Part shown: in pieces, positions 43,965 to 53,464 of the stretch
Layout of the letters: the number at the start of each line of letters is the position of its first letter
How positions within the stretch are numbered: position 1 is the first letter of the stretch
Assembly: GCA_024742395.1 (NCBI GenBank)
Contig: JANSYO010000007.1
Location: forward strand, 53,483-117,482
DNA from: Cytophagales bacterium
GTDB taxonomy: Bacteria; Bacteroidota; Bacteroidia; Cytophagales; Spirosomataceae
Length of the DNA: 64,000 bases
Direction: 5' to 3'
The notes under the pieces: model-generated
Database searches by the model: none
Told to the model about the DNA's origin: nothing
Seen by the model: only the letters and a program-made list of their open reading frames with translations
Position numbers and translations under genes: made by a program

Positions 43965-44627
43965 ATGGAAGATATCTTTAGTGTAAGCAATACCCTTTTT
44001 AGTATTTTGAGCTATGAAATGAGTTTAATTGAGCTCATAGCTACTATTACCGGAGGGATTGCCGTTTGGCTTTCGGCCAAAGAAAATGTGTGGAGCTGGA
44101 TTATCGGGTTGTTCAATGTTGTTCTTGCCTTTTGGATGTTTTACCAAATTCAGCTTTACCCTGATATGTTTCTTCAAATTTTCTTTTTCATAACCAATAT
44201 CATTGGTTTTTGGCAATGGAAATTTCCGAAATCATATGAAGCCAATGCCCGAAACGAATTAAAAATTACAAAACTTAGTACGAGGAATTTTGGACTGCTA
44301 TCTGGTGTGGGTATTCTGGGAACTCTTTTGTTGGGAACCTTCTCGAAAAATCTGCACGAGATTGCCCCTCGACTTTTTAGTTTGCCCTCAGCTTTTCCTT
44401 ACATGGATTCTTTTACTACTGTAATGAGTATTGTGGCTACTTTCATGCTCATAAGAAAGAAAGTGGAGGCCTGGTGGATTTGGTTGGTTGTAGATATTAT
44501 AGCGACTTATATGTATTATGTTAAAGACGTGAAGCTTTATAGTCTTTTGTACTTGGTTTTTGTAATTATCGCGGCTTTCGGGGCCATGGAATGGACCAAA
44601 AGGTATTTAAAACAAGAAACTATTTAA
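43965..44627 (+). CDS. pnuC: PnuC-type nicotinamide riboside (or related vitamin) transporter
   Basis: Seven-helix membrane protein of about 220 residues. MSLIELIATITGGIAVWLSAKENVWSWIIGLFNV is a canonical PnuC start; later IIGFWQWKF and VDIIATYMYYVKDVKLYSLLYLVFVIIAAFGAMEWTK match the family. I prefer ATG 43965; ATG 43950 adds only five residues. PnuC relatives also carry thiamine or riboflavin precursors, and no riboswitch was seen to decide. Overlaps the convergent glycosyltransferase gene by 8 bp. A short hairpin TGATTTT/AAAATCA lies 17-32 bp upstream of the start. Confidence 0.88.
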   Translation: MEDIFSVSNTLFSILSYEMSLIELIATITGGIAVWLSAKENVWSWIIGLFNVVLAFWMFYQIQLYPDMFLQIFFFITNIIGFWQWKFPKSYEANARNELKITKLSTRNFGLLSGVGILGTLLLGTFSKNLHEIAPRLFSLPSAFPYMDSFTTVMSIVATFMLIRKKVEAWWIWLVVDIIATYMYYVKDVKLYSLLYLVFVIIAAFGAMEWTKRYLKQETI

Positions 44628-45360
44628 GTAATCGCCAGTTCATAAGGCCTAGTTTGGTTAAAAAGTATTTGACAGAAACGCCCAGTACTCCGAGTCCATA
44701 TTTTGAGCTTCGGGCAAAATTAATTGAAGAGGCTTCTTCGAAATACTTTGTAGGGCATGTTACTTCGGCTATTTCGTGACCTTTGAAGAATATCTGTGCT
44801 ATGATCTCATTGTCAAAAATGAAATCGTCATCACATTTCATGAAATCTATAGATCGTAGCACATCCGCAGAAAAGGCACGGTAGCCGGTATGATATTCAG
44901 AAAGTTTCTGACTCATTAATAGATTTTGAGAAAATGTTAGAAGTCTATTGGCTATGTATTTGTAAATGGGCATTCCGCCTTTAAGTGCTCCTTTTCCTAA
45001 TATCCTAGAACCAAAAACCACAGGATAAAGATCTTCACCAATAATTGAGGTCATTGCCTTAATAAGTTTCGGTGTGTATTGATAGTCTGGATGTACCATT
45101 ATGATGATGTCTCCGCCTAATTCTAGGGCTTTAGAATAGCAAGTTTTTTGATTGCCACCGTAACCTTTGTTCATATTATGTGTAATCACATGATGTATTC
45201 CCAGTCTCTTTGCGGTTTCAGTGGTTTCATCAGGGCTGGCATCGTCAACTAAAATAACCTCATCTACGGTGTCAAATGGTATTTCATTGTATGTTCTTTC
45301 AATGGTCTGGGCCGCTTTATATGCGGGCATTACTACAATTACCTTTTTGTTTTTATACAT
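44620..45360 (-). CDS. Glycosyltransferase family 2, polyprenol-phosphate sugar transferase-like
   Basis: 246-residue GT-A glycosyltransferase: MYKNKKVIVVMPAYKAAQTIERT, nucleotide-sugar pocket EVILVDDASPDETTETAK, acceptor/metal region GDIIIMVHPDYQYTP, and ALKGGMPIYKYIANRLLT with YHTGYRAFS. These are shared with dolichol-phosphate mannose synthase-like enzymes, but there is no C-terminal membrane helix. No other glycan gene is adjacent. Substrate unknown. Confidence 0.88.
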   Translation of the reverse strand: MYKNKKVIVVMPAYKAAQTIERTYNEIPFDTVDEVILVDDASPDETTETAKRLGIHHVITHNMNKGYGGNQKTCYSKALELGGDIIIMVHPDYQYTPKLIKAMTSIIGEDLYPVVFGSRILGKGALKGGMPIYKYIANRLLTFSQNLLMSQKLSEYHTGYRAFSADVLRSIDFMKCDDDFIFDNEIIAQIFFKGHEIAEVTCPTKYFEEASSINFARSSKYGLGVLGVSVKYFLTKLGLMNWRLLK

Positions 45361-45481
45361 AAAAGACGTCTGATGCTAGAGCTATACTAAATCCATTATT
45401 CATGCCAAAATAGTATAATTTTCAGGATTATGATGCATTTTTGCAAACCCGATGATGGGTCTAAACTGTTTATATTTAACA

Positions 45482-46552
45482 ATGGAGTTTTCTAACGAGG
45501 TTTTGTTTTTTGGTGGTTTTGCTGTGTTTGTCATTTTTGTAATGATGCTGGATTTAGGGGCATTCTCAAAAAGTGAATCTCATGTAGTGAAGTTTAAAGA
45601 AGCAGCTATATGGAGTGGGGTATGGGTGCTTTTGGCAGTAAGCTTTTACTTTTTCCTTAGACATTACGGCTATTTGATACATGATATAAGTACTCCTGAA
45701 GCACTTGAAATAGTAAGAGGAAAGTACTACAAGAATGCCACATTACCAGCTGTTTTTGAAGAGGCACAGACTTTTCTTCAGAAAAACATGGCCTTGGAGT
45801 ACATCACGGGTTATCTGGTTGAGTACTCATTATCAGTAGATAATATCTTTGTATTTATCTTAATCTTCACCTCTTTTGGTGTTAGAGAAAAGAACTATAA
45901 GAAAGTGTTGGTTTGGGGTATTTTGGGCTCCATAGTACTTAGATTTATATTTATTTTCCTCGGAGCCGCTCTAATTCAAAAATTTGACTGGATCTTGTAC
46001 ATTTTTGGTGCATTTCTGGTATACACAGGCATTAAAATTCTTTTCACTGATGATGAAGATGAAGAGATTGACACCAAAAACCATCCGGCCGTAAAAATCA
46101 CCTCGAGGTATTTTAATGTTTACGAGAAGTTTGTGTCTGACAAATTCTTTGTAAAGAATAAGTATAGAGGGAATAAGATTTATGTTACACCTTTATTTGT
46201 AGTAATCATTGTTATTGCATTTACAGACGTAATCTTTGCTGTAGATTCAATTCCGGCCATTTTCTCTATTACCAAGGACCCTTACATTGTTTTCTTTTCG
46301 AATGTTTTTGCTATCATGGGCCTTAGATCCATGTTCTTTTTCTTAGTGAATATTATCAACATGTTTGCCTACCTAAAATATGGTTTAGGCGTGTTATTGA
46401 CCTTCATTGGAGTAAAGATGTTGGCACATCATTGGTTAGAGGAATGGGGCTTTACAAATCAGCATTCCTTAATGGTAATTGTTGGTATTCTGGCCGTCAG
46501 TATTATTCTGTCGTGGCTTTTTCCTCCGAAAGAAGAACAGAAGGCAGCTTAA
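45482..46552 (+). CDS. TerC family integral membrane protein
   Basis: Membrane protein with about nine helices, starting MEFSNEVLFFGGFAVFVIFVMMLDLGAF (ATG 45482; the longer frame adds ten residues with no better start). TerC/Alx hallmarks: EYSLSVDNIFVFILIF and DVIFAVDSIPAIFSITKDPYIVFFSNVFAIMGLRSMFFFL, with acidic residues in the helices that are linked to Mn2+/metal export in Alx-type relatives. Resembles E. coli Alx (about 320 aa). Its last 50 bp overlap the convergent helicase gene. Confidence 0.9.
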   Translation: MEFSNEVLFFGGFAVFVIFVMMLDLGAFSKSESHVVKFKEAAIWSGVWVLLAVSFYFFLRHYGYLIHDISTPEALEIVRGKYYKNATLPAVFEEAQTFLQKNMALEYITGYLVEYSLSVDNIFVFILIFTSFGVREKNYKKVLVWGILGSIVLRFIFIFLGAALIQKFDWILYIFGAFLVYTGIKILFTDDEDEEIDTKNHPAVKITSRYFNVYEKFVSDKFFVKNKYRGNKIYVTPLFVVIIVIAFTDVIFAVDSIPAIFSITKDPYIVFFSNVFAIMGLRSMFFFLVNIINMFAYLKYGLGVLLTFIGVKMLAHHWLEEWGFTNQHSLMVIVGILAVSIILSWLFPPKEEQKAA

Positions 46553-49500
46553 CTTTTTGCCACCAGTTTCGACTCCAGGTTCTGTGATAGTTCCAGCCTT
46601 TGGCTTTCATGGTTAATGGAGAATAGCCGTATGATTCTTTAATTGACTCTGCTGAGTAGAAGAGTTCATCGTCTGTTAAAACCAGATCCCCAAAACTGTT
46701 CTCAGTTTTAAAAGCAAGATCGCTGAATGGTAATTCAGAAGTAAGTTCAGGTTTGAGTGCTATTAACTCAGCTTTCAGCTGTTTTGACCAGGAATGGCTT
46801 CTAACCTGAGGAGGGGATGGAACAAACTCTTTCTCAGAAACTTTCTGAGCGTATTCTAAATACTCTTTTAAAAGTTTGGGTCCATCATTTAAAGTGGCGT
46901 CTACTTTGAGGTCAGACGGGTCTATGCTAGATACCACCCAAATTTTTTCTTTAGCTCTTGTAATGGCCACATTGAGCCTGTTTTCTCCACCTTTTTGGCT
47001 TAGTGAGCCAAAAGACATTTTTAGTTGGCCATTTGGGTCCGGGGCATAGCCAATAGAAAAAATGACTACGTCAAACTCATCACCTTGGATATTCTCAATA
47101 TTCTTAACAATAACCCTAGGGTAGTCAATTAGAATTTCTGAAATGAGTTCGGCTTGTTGATAATTAAAAGTCACAACACCAATAACTTTATCGCTACCAT
47201 TTACTCTGATAATCCGAATAAGTTCAAGCACCCGTTTGGCTTCCAAAATATTCTGTTTGTTTTCCCAAACACCGTCTACCTTAATAAATCCAATGGCTGG
47301 TTCGCCCTCATTTAGCTCCTTGAAGTCTGGGAGTAACTTTAATCTATTCTTGTAGAACTTTGAATTAGAAAAGTCAATGAGGTCAAGTGATTTGCTTCGG
47401 TAATGCCCCTGAAGCATTTTAGACGGCAGGAATTGAGCAGCCAATTCTAATAAAGACTCTACTTCAAAAAGAATATTATGTTCACTGTCCTCTTCAAAAC
47501 GGACTTTGTAAAGATCGTTTGGTCTCAATTGTTTTTCATCGCCGGCTATTACGATCTGTTTGCCTCTCAACATAGCCGGGAAGCCATTTTCTGCGAAGCA
47601 TTGTGACGCTTCGTCAAAAATCACAAGGTCAAATAATGGCTCTCCGTGAATTGGGAATATTGCAGAAACCGTTTCTGGAGAGGCCATCCAACAAGGCACT
47701 AAATCAAATAACTCCTGACTAAACTCACCGACTACTTTTCTAACAGGCCATATCTGTCGTTTTTTTCCTGTTTGATGTTTTAAGTCCCGGTAGGTAGTGG
47801 TATTGCCCAGTCTGTTTTTCTCTATATTTTTATACGTATGCTCACGCAATTTTAAGGTCAGATGCTCCTGACTGAATTTGCGTTTTTTCATTATGAGCTC
47901 TTGTAGTTCATCTTCCCAAAGCTGCATTTGCATACTGCTAACCTGCCTTAAAATAGGATTCTTCTGCTCCAAATCATCTATCAGATGCAGAATGAGGTTC
48001 TGTTTGAAGTTCTTTGAAAAATCTTTGTCAAACTGATCAAGAGTAAGCTGATAGCATTTTTTCTCAACAGCTGTAAGTTTTTCATACAGTGCATCTCTAG
48101 CCTGAATATTGTCAAACTGCTTATCTAAAAAGGCATTTAAATCATTTCTATTTTCAGGCAGAACAGTCTCTATCTGAATAGAACTTAAAAAAGTCTGCCA
48201 GGTCGTTTTATTTTCATTAATTCTGCTTAATTCGCTTTTCCAAGCATCTACAAAATCATCAAAATCATCTTTTCGCTCTGTATCAAGGAATCGTTTTGAA
48301 AATGGAGCCTGAGTAATAAACTCATGGTATAAGTGACAGAAGCTTATTTGATTATTAATGGCTTCGAGTGCCTCGCTCCTTACTGGAAGCGGTGTGGATA
48401 GCCCTATTTCTGTACAGCGTTCTCTGAAATGAATGAGTTCTTGTACCTTTTCTGAGAGCCTGAGAACCTCATTTTTTTGTCCCCTCACGTCAAAGATGTC
48501 AGACAAAGCATAAATATGCTCTCTATCCTTTGAGAAACTTTTCCATACGATTCTCTTGAAAAGGCCATCTGTTTTTTCCTTTGCCAGTTCTATGGCATCA
48601 ATTTCATTCTCGGGGTTTTCAAAAAGAATGGCTTTGTCAGATAACTCGAGTGACTCAAGTTCTTGTTTTATATTCAAAAGCTGATCTAAATAGTCACTGT
48701 CTGAGTGGTTTTTCTGAAAATGATAAAAGGCATTTTCAGAGTGAATGCTCTGCTCGTATTTCTCAATTAATCTCAGATCATTGTCTACAAGTAAATAAAA
48801 TGGAGCATCTATTTTGGCCAGACCCTCTTTTACTGAGGCCAGCTGGTTAATGGTTTCTTTTATTTCCTGGTACTGAGCTGTGCTAAACTTTGAGAAATCT
48901 TTTCGATTCTTCCAAAACCATGAAGTAGAACTACTGTCTTCAAACTCGTCGCGGTATTTTTCTAAGGTATCAACTTTGCTTAAATAATCTGGTAATGTGC
49001 TAAAATGAAAGAAGGCAAAACTATCCTTAAGATCTAGTTTCTTTTCTTTTTCCTGATTAGCTAATAGATATAATTCTTTTATTGATTTGCCATAGGCAGA
49101 ATCATCAAATAATGCTGTTTTAAAGTTCTGAAGTTCTTCTACTATCTTGTCTATCTTCCTGCATGCCGCATCAAATTCCCTTTCTAAAAAGATGGAATTA
49201 AGGCTTTGATTTTCATGCTTATAGATCAAAATATTGTCAATCTGATCAGATATCTTTTTATAAAGCTGTTTTCTATCACCTTTAAAATCATGAATAAGAG
49301 CTACAAAGGCTTGTATTCCTACCTCTGATAAACGTTGATAGACGGTATCAATAGCTGCTCTTTTTTGACAGACCAAAAGTACACGTTTACCCTGGGCGGC
49401 GTAATCTGCCATCAGGTTTCCAATTAACTGCGACTTCCCTGTACCGGGAGGTCCCTGAATCACCATTGACTTGCCAGACTTGATATACCGAATGGCTTCT

Positions 49501-50375
49501 TCTTGTGAAGCATCTACTGTTAAAGGCAGACGAAGATCTTCTTCTTTGACGGTAACTTCATCTAGCTGGTGGCTGCCTAAAAATTCTTCAATGCTTTCAA
49601 AATCTTCGGCAAACCCATTTTCAATTAAATAATCGTAGTCAGAGCTGATATAAGACCCGGCCTGCGGAAAAATTCCTAAAACGGCTTCGGGATATAGTTT
49701 TAACTCTCCGTCTTTTAAACTGTCGAAAGCAGATCTTTTTAAAGACTTGAATTCTTGAAGTTTATCAGTAAAGAGGTCTGAATTGAAGTTTAATTCTAAT
49801 TCACTTTCCTTTAATAATTCATATAAGGCTGTTAGAAATGGCCGAGCCTCTGCTCCCAGGTCTTCTAAATTAGTTTCTAGGAGTTCATCTGAAACCTTGA
49901 TTTCATTAAAGTAACTGTAGGCCAGTAAAAAACTTCTGTTTAAAGCAATACCCTGATCTCTCTTTTTCATTGACCAGCTCTTGCCATCCATGGAGAGCTC
50001 CACTGGAAAAAAAGCAAGTGGACACCTAACCAGTGTACCATCGGTAAATTTCCCCATTAGAATAGGGTAACCTACATAAAGATCTTCGGCACCCCTTTCT
50101 GCCCGAAGCATCTCATTGGTTTTTGTCACCAACTTTAACTGCTTGCTCAGCTCATTCACTTTTCCATCTCTCGGATCGATGTGATCACAGAGTACAATCT
50201 TTTTTGATGACTGAATTAAAGCCTCAATGATGCTGAAGGAAGGTTTGTTTACTTTAAAATCTAAGGAATGAATATCAAAAAATTGCCTGCTAAAGGGTTT
50301 TAGCAGTAGTAATGACCTGTTTCCCGAAGTTAAATTGGTAAGCCTTTTCTTATATGTCTTGAGGATTTTAAGCAT
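46503..50375 (-). CDS. Large UPF1-like superfamily 1 helicase, DUF4011-type architecture
   Basis: 1290-residue SF1 ATPase. An N-terminal segment YKKRLTNLTSGNRSLLLL resembles the DUF4011 start (kLLdLs.rNrLLn). Walker A is QGPPGTGKSQL with Lys314. A region of about 600 residues, rich in charged helices and probable coiled coils (about 360-890), separates it from Walker B IFDEASQCF (Asp921), then GDEKQLRP, motif IV-VI segments VIGVVTFNYQQAELI, GDEFDVVIFSIGYA and RLNVAITRAKEKIWVVSS. The C-terminus GWNYHRTWSRNWWQ resembles the end of the Vsr-like/DUF559 nuclease tail that closes such helicases, but the catalytic part appears missing. Function unknown: nucleic-acid maintenance or anti-phage defence are both possible. 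Confidence 0.82.
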   Translation of the reverse strand: MLKILKTYKKRLTNLTSGNRSLLLLKPFSRQFFDIHSLDFKVNKPSFSIIEALIQSSKKIVLCDHIDPRDGKVNELSKQLKLVTKTNEMLRAERGAEDLYVGYPILMGKFTDGTLVRCPLAFFPVELSMDGKSWSMKKRDQGIALNRSFLLAYSYFNEIKVSDELLETNLEDLGAEARPFLTALYELLKESELELNFNSDLFTDKLQEFKSLKRSAFDSLKDGELKLYPEAVLGIFPQAGSYISSDYDYLIENGFAEDFESIEEFLGSHQLDEVTVKEEDLRLPLTVDASQEEAIRYIKSGKSMVIQGPPGTGKSQLIGNLMADYAAQGKRVLLVCQKRAAIDTVYQRLSEVGIQAFVALIHDFKGDRKQLYKKISDQIDNILIYKHENQSLNSIFLEREFDAACRKIDKIVEELQNFKTALFDDSAYGKSIKELYLLANQEKEKKLDLKDSFAFFHFSTLPDYLSKVDTLEKYRDEFEDSSSTSWFWKNRKDFSKFSTAQYQEIKETINQLASVKEGLAKIDAPFYLLVDNDLRLIEKYEQSIHSENAFYHFQKNHSDSDYLDQLLNIKQELESLELSDKAILFENPENEIDAIELAKEKTDGLFKRIVWKSFSKDREHIYALSDIFDVRGQKNEVLRLSEKVQELIHFRERCTEIGLSTPLPVRSEALEAINNQISFCHLYHEFITQAPFSKRFLDTERKDDFDDFVDAWKSELSRINENKTTWQTFLSSIQIETVLPENRNDLNAFLDKQFDNIQARDALYEKLTAVEKKCYQLTLDQFDKDFSKNFKQNLILHLIDDLEQKNPILRQVSSMQMQLWEDELQELIMKKRKFSQEHLTLKLREHTYKNIEKNRLGNTTTYRDLKHQTGKKRQIWPVRKVVGEFSQELFDLVPCWMASPETVSAIFPIHGEPLFDLVIFDEASQCFAENGFPAMLRGKQIVIAGDEKQLRPNDLYKVRFEEDSEHNILFEVESLLELAAQFLPSKMLQGHYRSKSLDLIDFSNSKFYKNRLKLLPDFKELNEGEPAIGFIKVDGVWENKQNILEAKRVLELIRIIRVNGSDKVIGVVTFNYQQAELISEILIDYPRVIVKNIENIQGDEFDVVIFSIGYAPDPNGQLKMSFGSLSQKGGENRLNVAITRAKEKIWVVSSIDPSDLKVDATLNDGPKLLKEYLEYAQKVSEKEFVPSPPQVRSHSWSKQLKAELIALKPELTSELPFSDLAFKTENSFGDLVLTDDELFYSAESIKESYGYSPLTMKAKGWNYHRTWSRNWWQKVKLPSVLLSEEKATTE

Positions 50376-50434
50376 TAAAAAGAAATAACAGTAGTCAATA
50401 CTGGTTAATGAGTGCAGAAATTAAGCCAAATTTA

Positions 50435-51481
50435 TCATAAGGCCATTAGATTACAACCTCTTACGTCTGAATTGTCGAATCTGCCCAGCACTTTAAATTG
50501 TTTATAATCCAAAGAGTAACTTCCTAAATCCTGTGTTTCTATGAATGAACAGGAGTCTATGTTGGCCAGGTCGATAACATTTATTCCTCCAGTTTTCCTG
50601 GTAGTAGTAGGCTTGCCTACACCAAAACTTGGCATATACGTGAAAGGGTCATTGACCTCTCTTAGTAAGACCCTCATAGAGGGCGAAGAACTGAAAAAGC
50701 CTTCGCCAGTAGAGTAGGCCTGTGATAGAAGTTCGGTCATCCCATATTCAGAATGAATGCTGTCAGAATGTAAACCTTCCTTAAGAATGGCATGCACTTC
50801 CTCACGTAAAAGCTCTTTTCGGCGGCCTTTCATGCCGCCTGTCTCCATAATAATGAGCCGGTCCTTATACTTTTCAAGAAACGAAAGCGGATACTCGCCT
50901 TCGGCCAAATCCAGAAGTGCAAAGGTGACTCCCAATAGCAGGATTTTCCTCTTAGAGTTTTCCAATAGATTCTTGAGTTGATAAATCAATTTGCCTATTT
51001 CATCTAAATAGAAACCAGAGTCCTGCGAAAAACTATTGTAGATAAAGCCTTTGACCATGTATACCAAAGAAGAGCTGTCCCTTTCAAGGTAATTGGGTAA
51101 TAAAGCAAGAATATGATAATCAATGATTGGCCCGTAGAGCTTTTCAAAAGATTTAAGGCTCAGAAATTCGTAAAAGGGAAGATCTGCAATATGATGTTTG
51201 GAGTTTATGCTACCTGTGGTACCACTGCTTTCAAAGGTGTGCTGAATCTCTACATTGTCAGTAATAACGTCATGAGATTTAAAAAATGAAATAGGTAAAC
51301 AAGGGATTTTTTCCAGTCTGTTAACTTTGGTTCTGTCAACACCCAGATTTTCAAGAAATGCTTTGTAAATTGGGTTCTTGTCTGACTGGTACTGAAAAAT
51401 TTCCAGGGCTAAAGGCTCAAAATTGGAGTCATTATCTTTTAATGAGATTACTGCGGCTTTAAGCTGTTCTTTCAGATTCAC
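50435..51481 (-). CDS. LuxE/PaaK-like acyl-protein synthetase
   Basis: 348 residues of the ANL-related LuxE family, which activates a carboxylate with ATP and transfers the acyl group to a protein or thiol. Start is GTG at 51481 (MNLKEQLKAAVISL). The ATP-binding signature is FESSGTTGSINSKHH; LLGVTFALLDLAEG and IMETGGMKGRRKELLREEVHAIL and HSEYGMTELLSQAYS are characteristic LuxE segments. It stands alone, with no luxCD reductase or thioesterase adjacent. Its substrate is unknown. Confidence 0.85.
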   Translation of the reverse strand: MNLKEQLKAAVISLKDNDSNFEPLALEIFQYQSDKNPIYKAFLENLGVDRTKVNRLEKIPCLPISFFKSHDVITDNVEIQHTFESSGTTGSINSKHHIADLPFYEFLSLKSFEKLYGPIIDYHILALLPNYLERDSSSLVYMVKGFIYNSFSQDSGFYLDEIGKLIYQLKNLLENSKRKILLLGVTFALLDLAEGEYPLSFLEKYKDRLIIMETGGMKGRRKELLREEVHAILKEGLHSDSIHSEYGMTELLSQAYSTGEGFFSSSPSMRVLLREVNDPFTYMPSFGVGKPTTTRKTGGINVIDLANIDSCSFIETQDLGSYSLDYKQFKVLGRFDNSDVRGCNLMAL

Positions 51482-51519
51482 AAAGAGGCAATTGAAATAA
51501 AAAAGGATGGTTTTAAACC

Positions 51520-51535
51520 AAAACGTATACGTTTT
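51520..51535. promoter_or_regulatory. 16-bp perfect palindrome between divergent genes
   Basis: AAAACGTATACGTTTT is self-complementary over all 16 bases and lies in the 79-bp gap between the LuxE-like gene (start 51481, leftward) and the lipoprotein gene (start 51561, rightward), positioned to control both. Confidence 0.45.
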
Positions 51536-51560
51536 CGTTTTTACAAAAATACTTTACACA

Positions 51561-52073
51561 GTGAGAATCTTAGGTAAAATTATTGTTTTTTTCGGCTTAG
51601 GCTTTGCTTTAAGCTCTTGTTTTAAAGAGCCTGAGTTTTCATTTACACCTTCTATAGAATACAAAGATTTTAGCAAGGCTATTCTTTTAGATCAGTTTTT
51701 GGGTGCTACTAAGGATTCTATCGTACTTAATATTGGTTTTCAGGATGGTGACGGTGACTTGGGCCTTGGCGAGGAGGATAAACAAACGGCACAGGAAAAT
51801 GACGACTTTAATTTCATAGTGCAGCCTTTCAGAAAGAAAAATGGAAAGTTTGAAGCTTATAATTCATTAATCCCCCTGTCAGGGTATTTTCCTTTGTTAA
51901 AAACGGACGAAAAGCCCGGGCCTCTTGAAGGGGTTTTAAGTTACACTATTGAGTTTTATCATTCATTTACACCTAAGAATGATACATTGAAGTTTCAGAT
52001 TCAGATAAAGGATAGGGCCGGGAATACCAGTAACATTACTGAAACAGAAGAAATAGTAGTCAATCAGATTTAA
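51561..52073 (+). CDS. Hypothetical lipoprotein, 170 aa
   Basis: I start at GTG 51561 because it gives a clean lipoprotein signal (hydrophobic core, lipobox LSSC); the longer frame from 51507 adds 18 residues covering the palindrome and lacks a signal character of its own. The mature protein is acidic and beta-rich, with VLNIGFQDGDGDLGLGEEDK, an Asp-rich loop that could bind Ca2+, and ends KDRAGNTSNITETEEIVV. No family recognised. 4-bp tail overlap with the convergent kinase gene. Confidence 0.65.
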   Translation: MRILGKIIVFFGLGFALSSCFKEPEFSFTPSIEYKDFSKAILLDQFLGATKDSIVLNIGFQDGDGDLGLGEEDKQTAQENDDFNFIVQPFRKKNGKFEAYNSLIPLSGYFPLLKTDEKPGPLEGVLSYTIEFYHSFTPKNDTLKFQIQIKDRAGNTSNITETEEIVVNQI

Positions 52074-53263
52074 ATAATAATTCTGAAGGTGGTACCTACA
52101 CCAAGTTCAGATTGCTTGATAAATAATTTACCACCATGGTAAGTTTCAATAATTCTTTTTGCCAGAGTTAATCCGAGTCCCCATCCTCTTTTTTTGGTTG
52201 AAAAACCCGGCCTGAAGATTTTTCTTTGATTTGAAGAGCTAATGCCTTTTCCGGTGTCTGAGATATCAATTCCCACTTTATTCTGGTGCTCAAAAACATG
52301 GATACTTAGATCGCCTACGCCCGTCATGGCATCCACTGCATTTTTGCAGAGGTTTTCTATTACCCACTCAAAGAGTTGTCTGTTGATTTTGGTCAGTTTA
52401 TCTGTAGAAAGCTCATTATTTATACTCCAGTTTATTTTCCTTGAAATTCGTCTTTCAAGATAGGCAATGGTTTCTACTACTACCTGACCAATGTTTTCTT
52501 CCTTCATTACTGGAACAGAACCGATATTTGAGAATCGAGTAGTTATGGTTTCTAATCTGTAAAGATCTTTCTCCATTTCATCTCCAATATTCTGATCGAA
52601 ATTTTCTTGAGTTCTCAAAACGCCTATCCAACCTAAAAGACCTGAAATGGGCGTGCCTAATTGATGAGCGGTCTCTTTTGCTAAGCCTACCCAAACCCTG
52701 TTTTCTTCGGCACGTCTGGAGGAGTTATAGGCAATAAAAGCAAGAGACCCAAAGATCAGAAATGTGGCCAATAGGATGTATGGAAAAAACTTTAATTGTT
52801 TAAGTGTAAGTGAGCTGGAGTAATAAAGTAAATAGGTGGTATCTCCTCCGTAATCAATAGAAATGGGTTCGTGTTCTTCAGCCATCTGCACGATTTTTTC
52901 CTGTAAAAGCAGATCTTTCTCTTCTTCTGAATATTTGTGGGTACTATCGGCCAATTCCGGTATATTCTTGAAGTTTATCGGCAGCCCGTTATTCACCAAA
53001 ATGGTAGGGATTGTTTCATTGGCATCTACCACATCTGACACAAAAGTGTAATCACAGGTACTTTCCAGACCTTGTTCAATAAAAAAACGGATGCTTTCTG
53101 CGTACAAGGTGGCGTACCTTTTTTCTCTGTCTTCAAGGGCCTTGCCCAGCTGATTGAAATAATATAGCACAGCCCCACCGATGGCCAGAAGTATAACAAT
53201 TACAATAATTCTTGATCTTGAAAACTGTTCATACAGGTTATAAAACAGACGATTTGATGCCAT
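52070..53263 (-). CDS. Sensor histidine kinase (orphan)
   Basis: 397 residues: two membrane helices (about 18-36 and 159-179) enclosing a periplasmic sensor of about 120 residues with no known domain; a HisKA-type H-box VWVGLAKETAHQLGTPISGL (His200), then an HATPase_c domain with N-box ENLCKNAVDAM, DTGKGI (G1), and GWGLGLTLAKRIIETYHGGKL (G2). The ETAHQLGTP variant of the H-box is common in Bacteroidota. No response regulator lies adjacent, so the partner is elsewhere. Confidence 0.9.
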   Translation of the reverse strand: MASNRLFYNLYEQFSRSRIIVIVILLAIGGAVLYYFNQLGKALEDREKRYATLYAESIRFFIEQGLESTCDYTFVSDVVDANETIPTILVNNGLPINFKNIPELADSTHKYSEEEKDLLLQEKIVQMAEEHEPISIDYGGDTTYLLYYSSSLTLKQLKFFPYILLATFLIFGSLAFIAYNSSRRAEENRVWVGLAKETAHQLGTPISGLLGWIGVLRTQENFDQNIGDEMEKDLYRLETITTRFSNIGSVPVMKEENIGQVVVETIAYLERRISRKINWSINNELSTDKLTKINRQLFEWVIENLCKNAVDAMTGVGDLSIHVFEHQNKVGIDISDTGKGISSSNQRKIFRPGFSTKKRGWGLGLTLAKRIIETYHGGKLFIKQSELGVGTTFRIII

Positions 53264-53436
53264 TAGGTTTGTTCAGAAACCAGGAACTTTTCTCTGGAAT
53301 ACACTCTTTTAATTGAAGAATATTAACGTTTTTAAATCTTAGACTAAGCTGATGAACTTAGCGATTGGTCTAATTTAGAATATTTCTAAATTGATTTTTG
53401 TGATTTTCGTCATAACAAAGATATACTATTATAAGT

Positions 53437-53444
53437 GTAAATTT
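53437..53444 (+). promoter_or_regulatory. -7 box for hemA
   Basis: TAAATTTG, an exact TAnnTTTG match 20 bp before the ATG at 53465. No TTG at the expected -33 distance. Confidence 0.4.
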
Positions 53445-53464
53445 GTAGCCGTATTAATTCAGTG

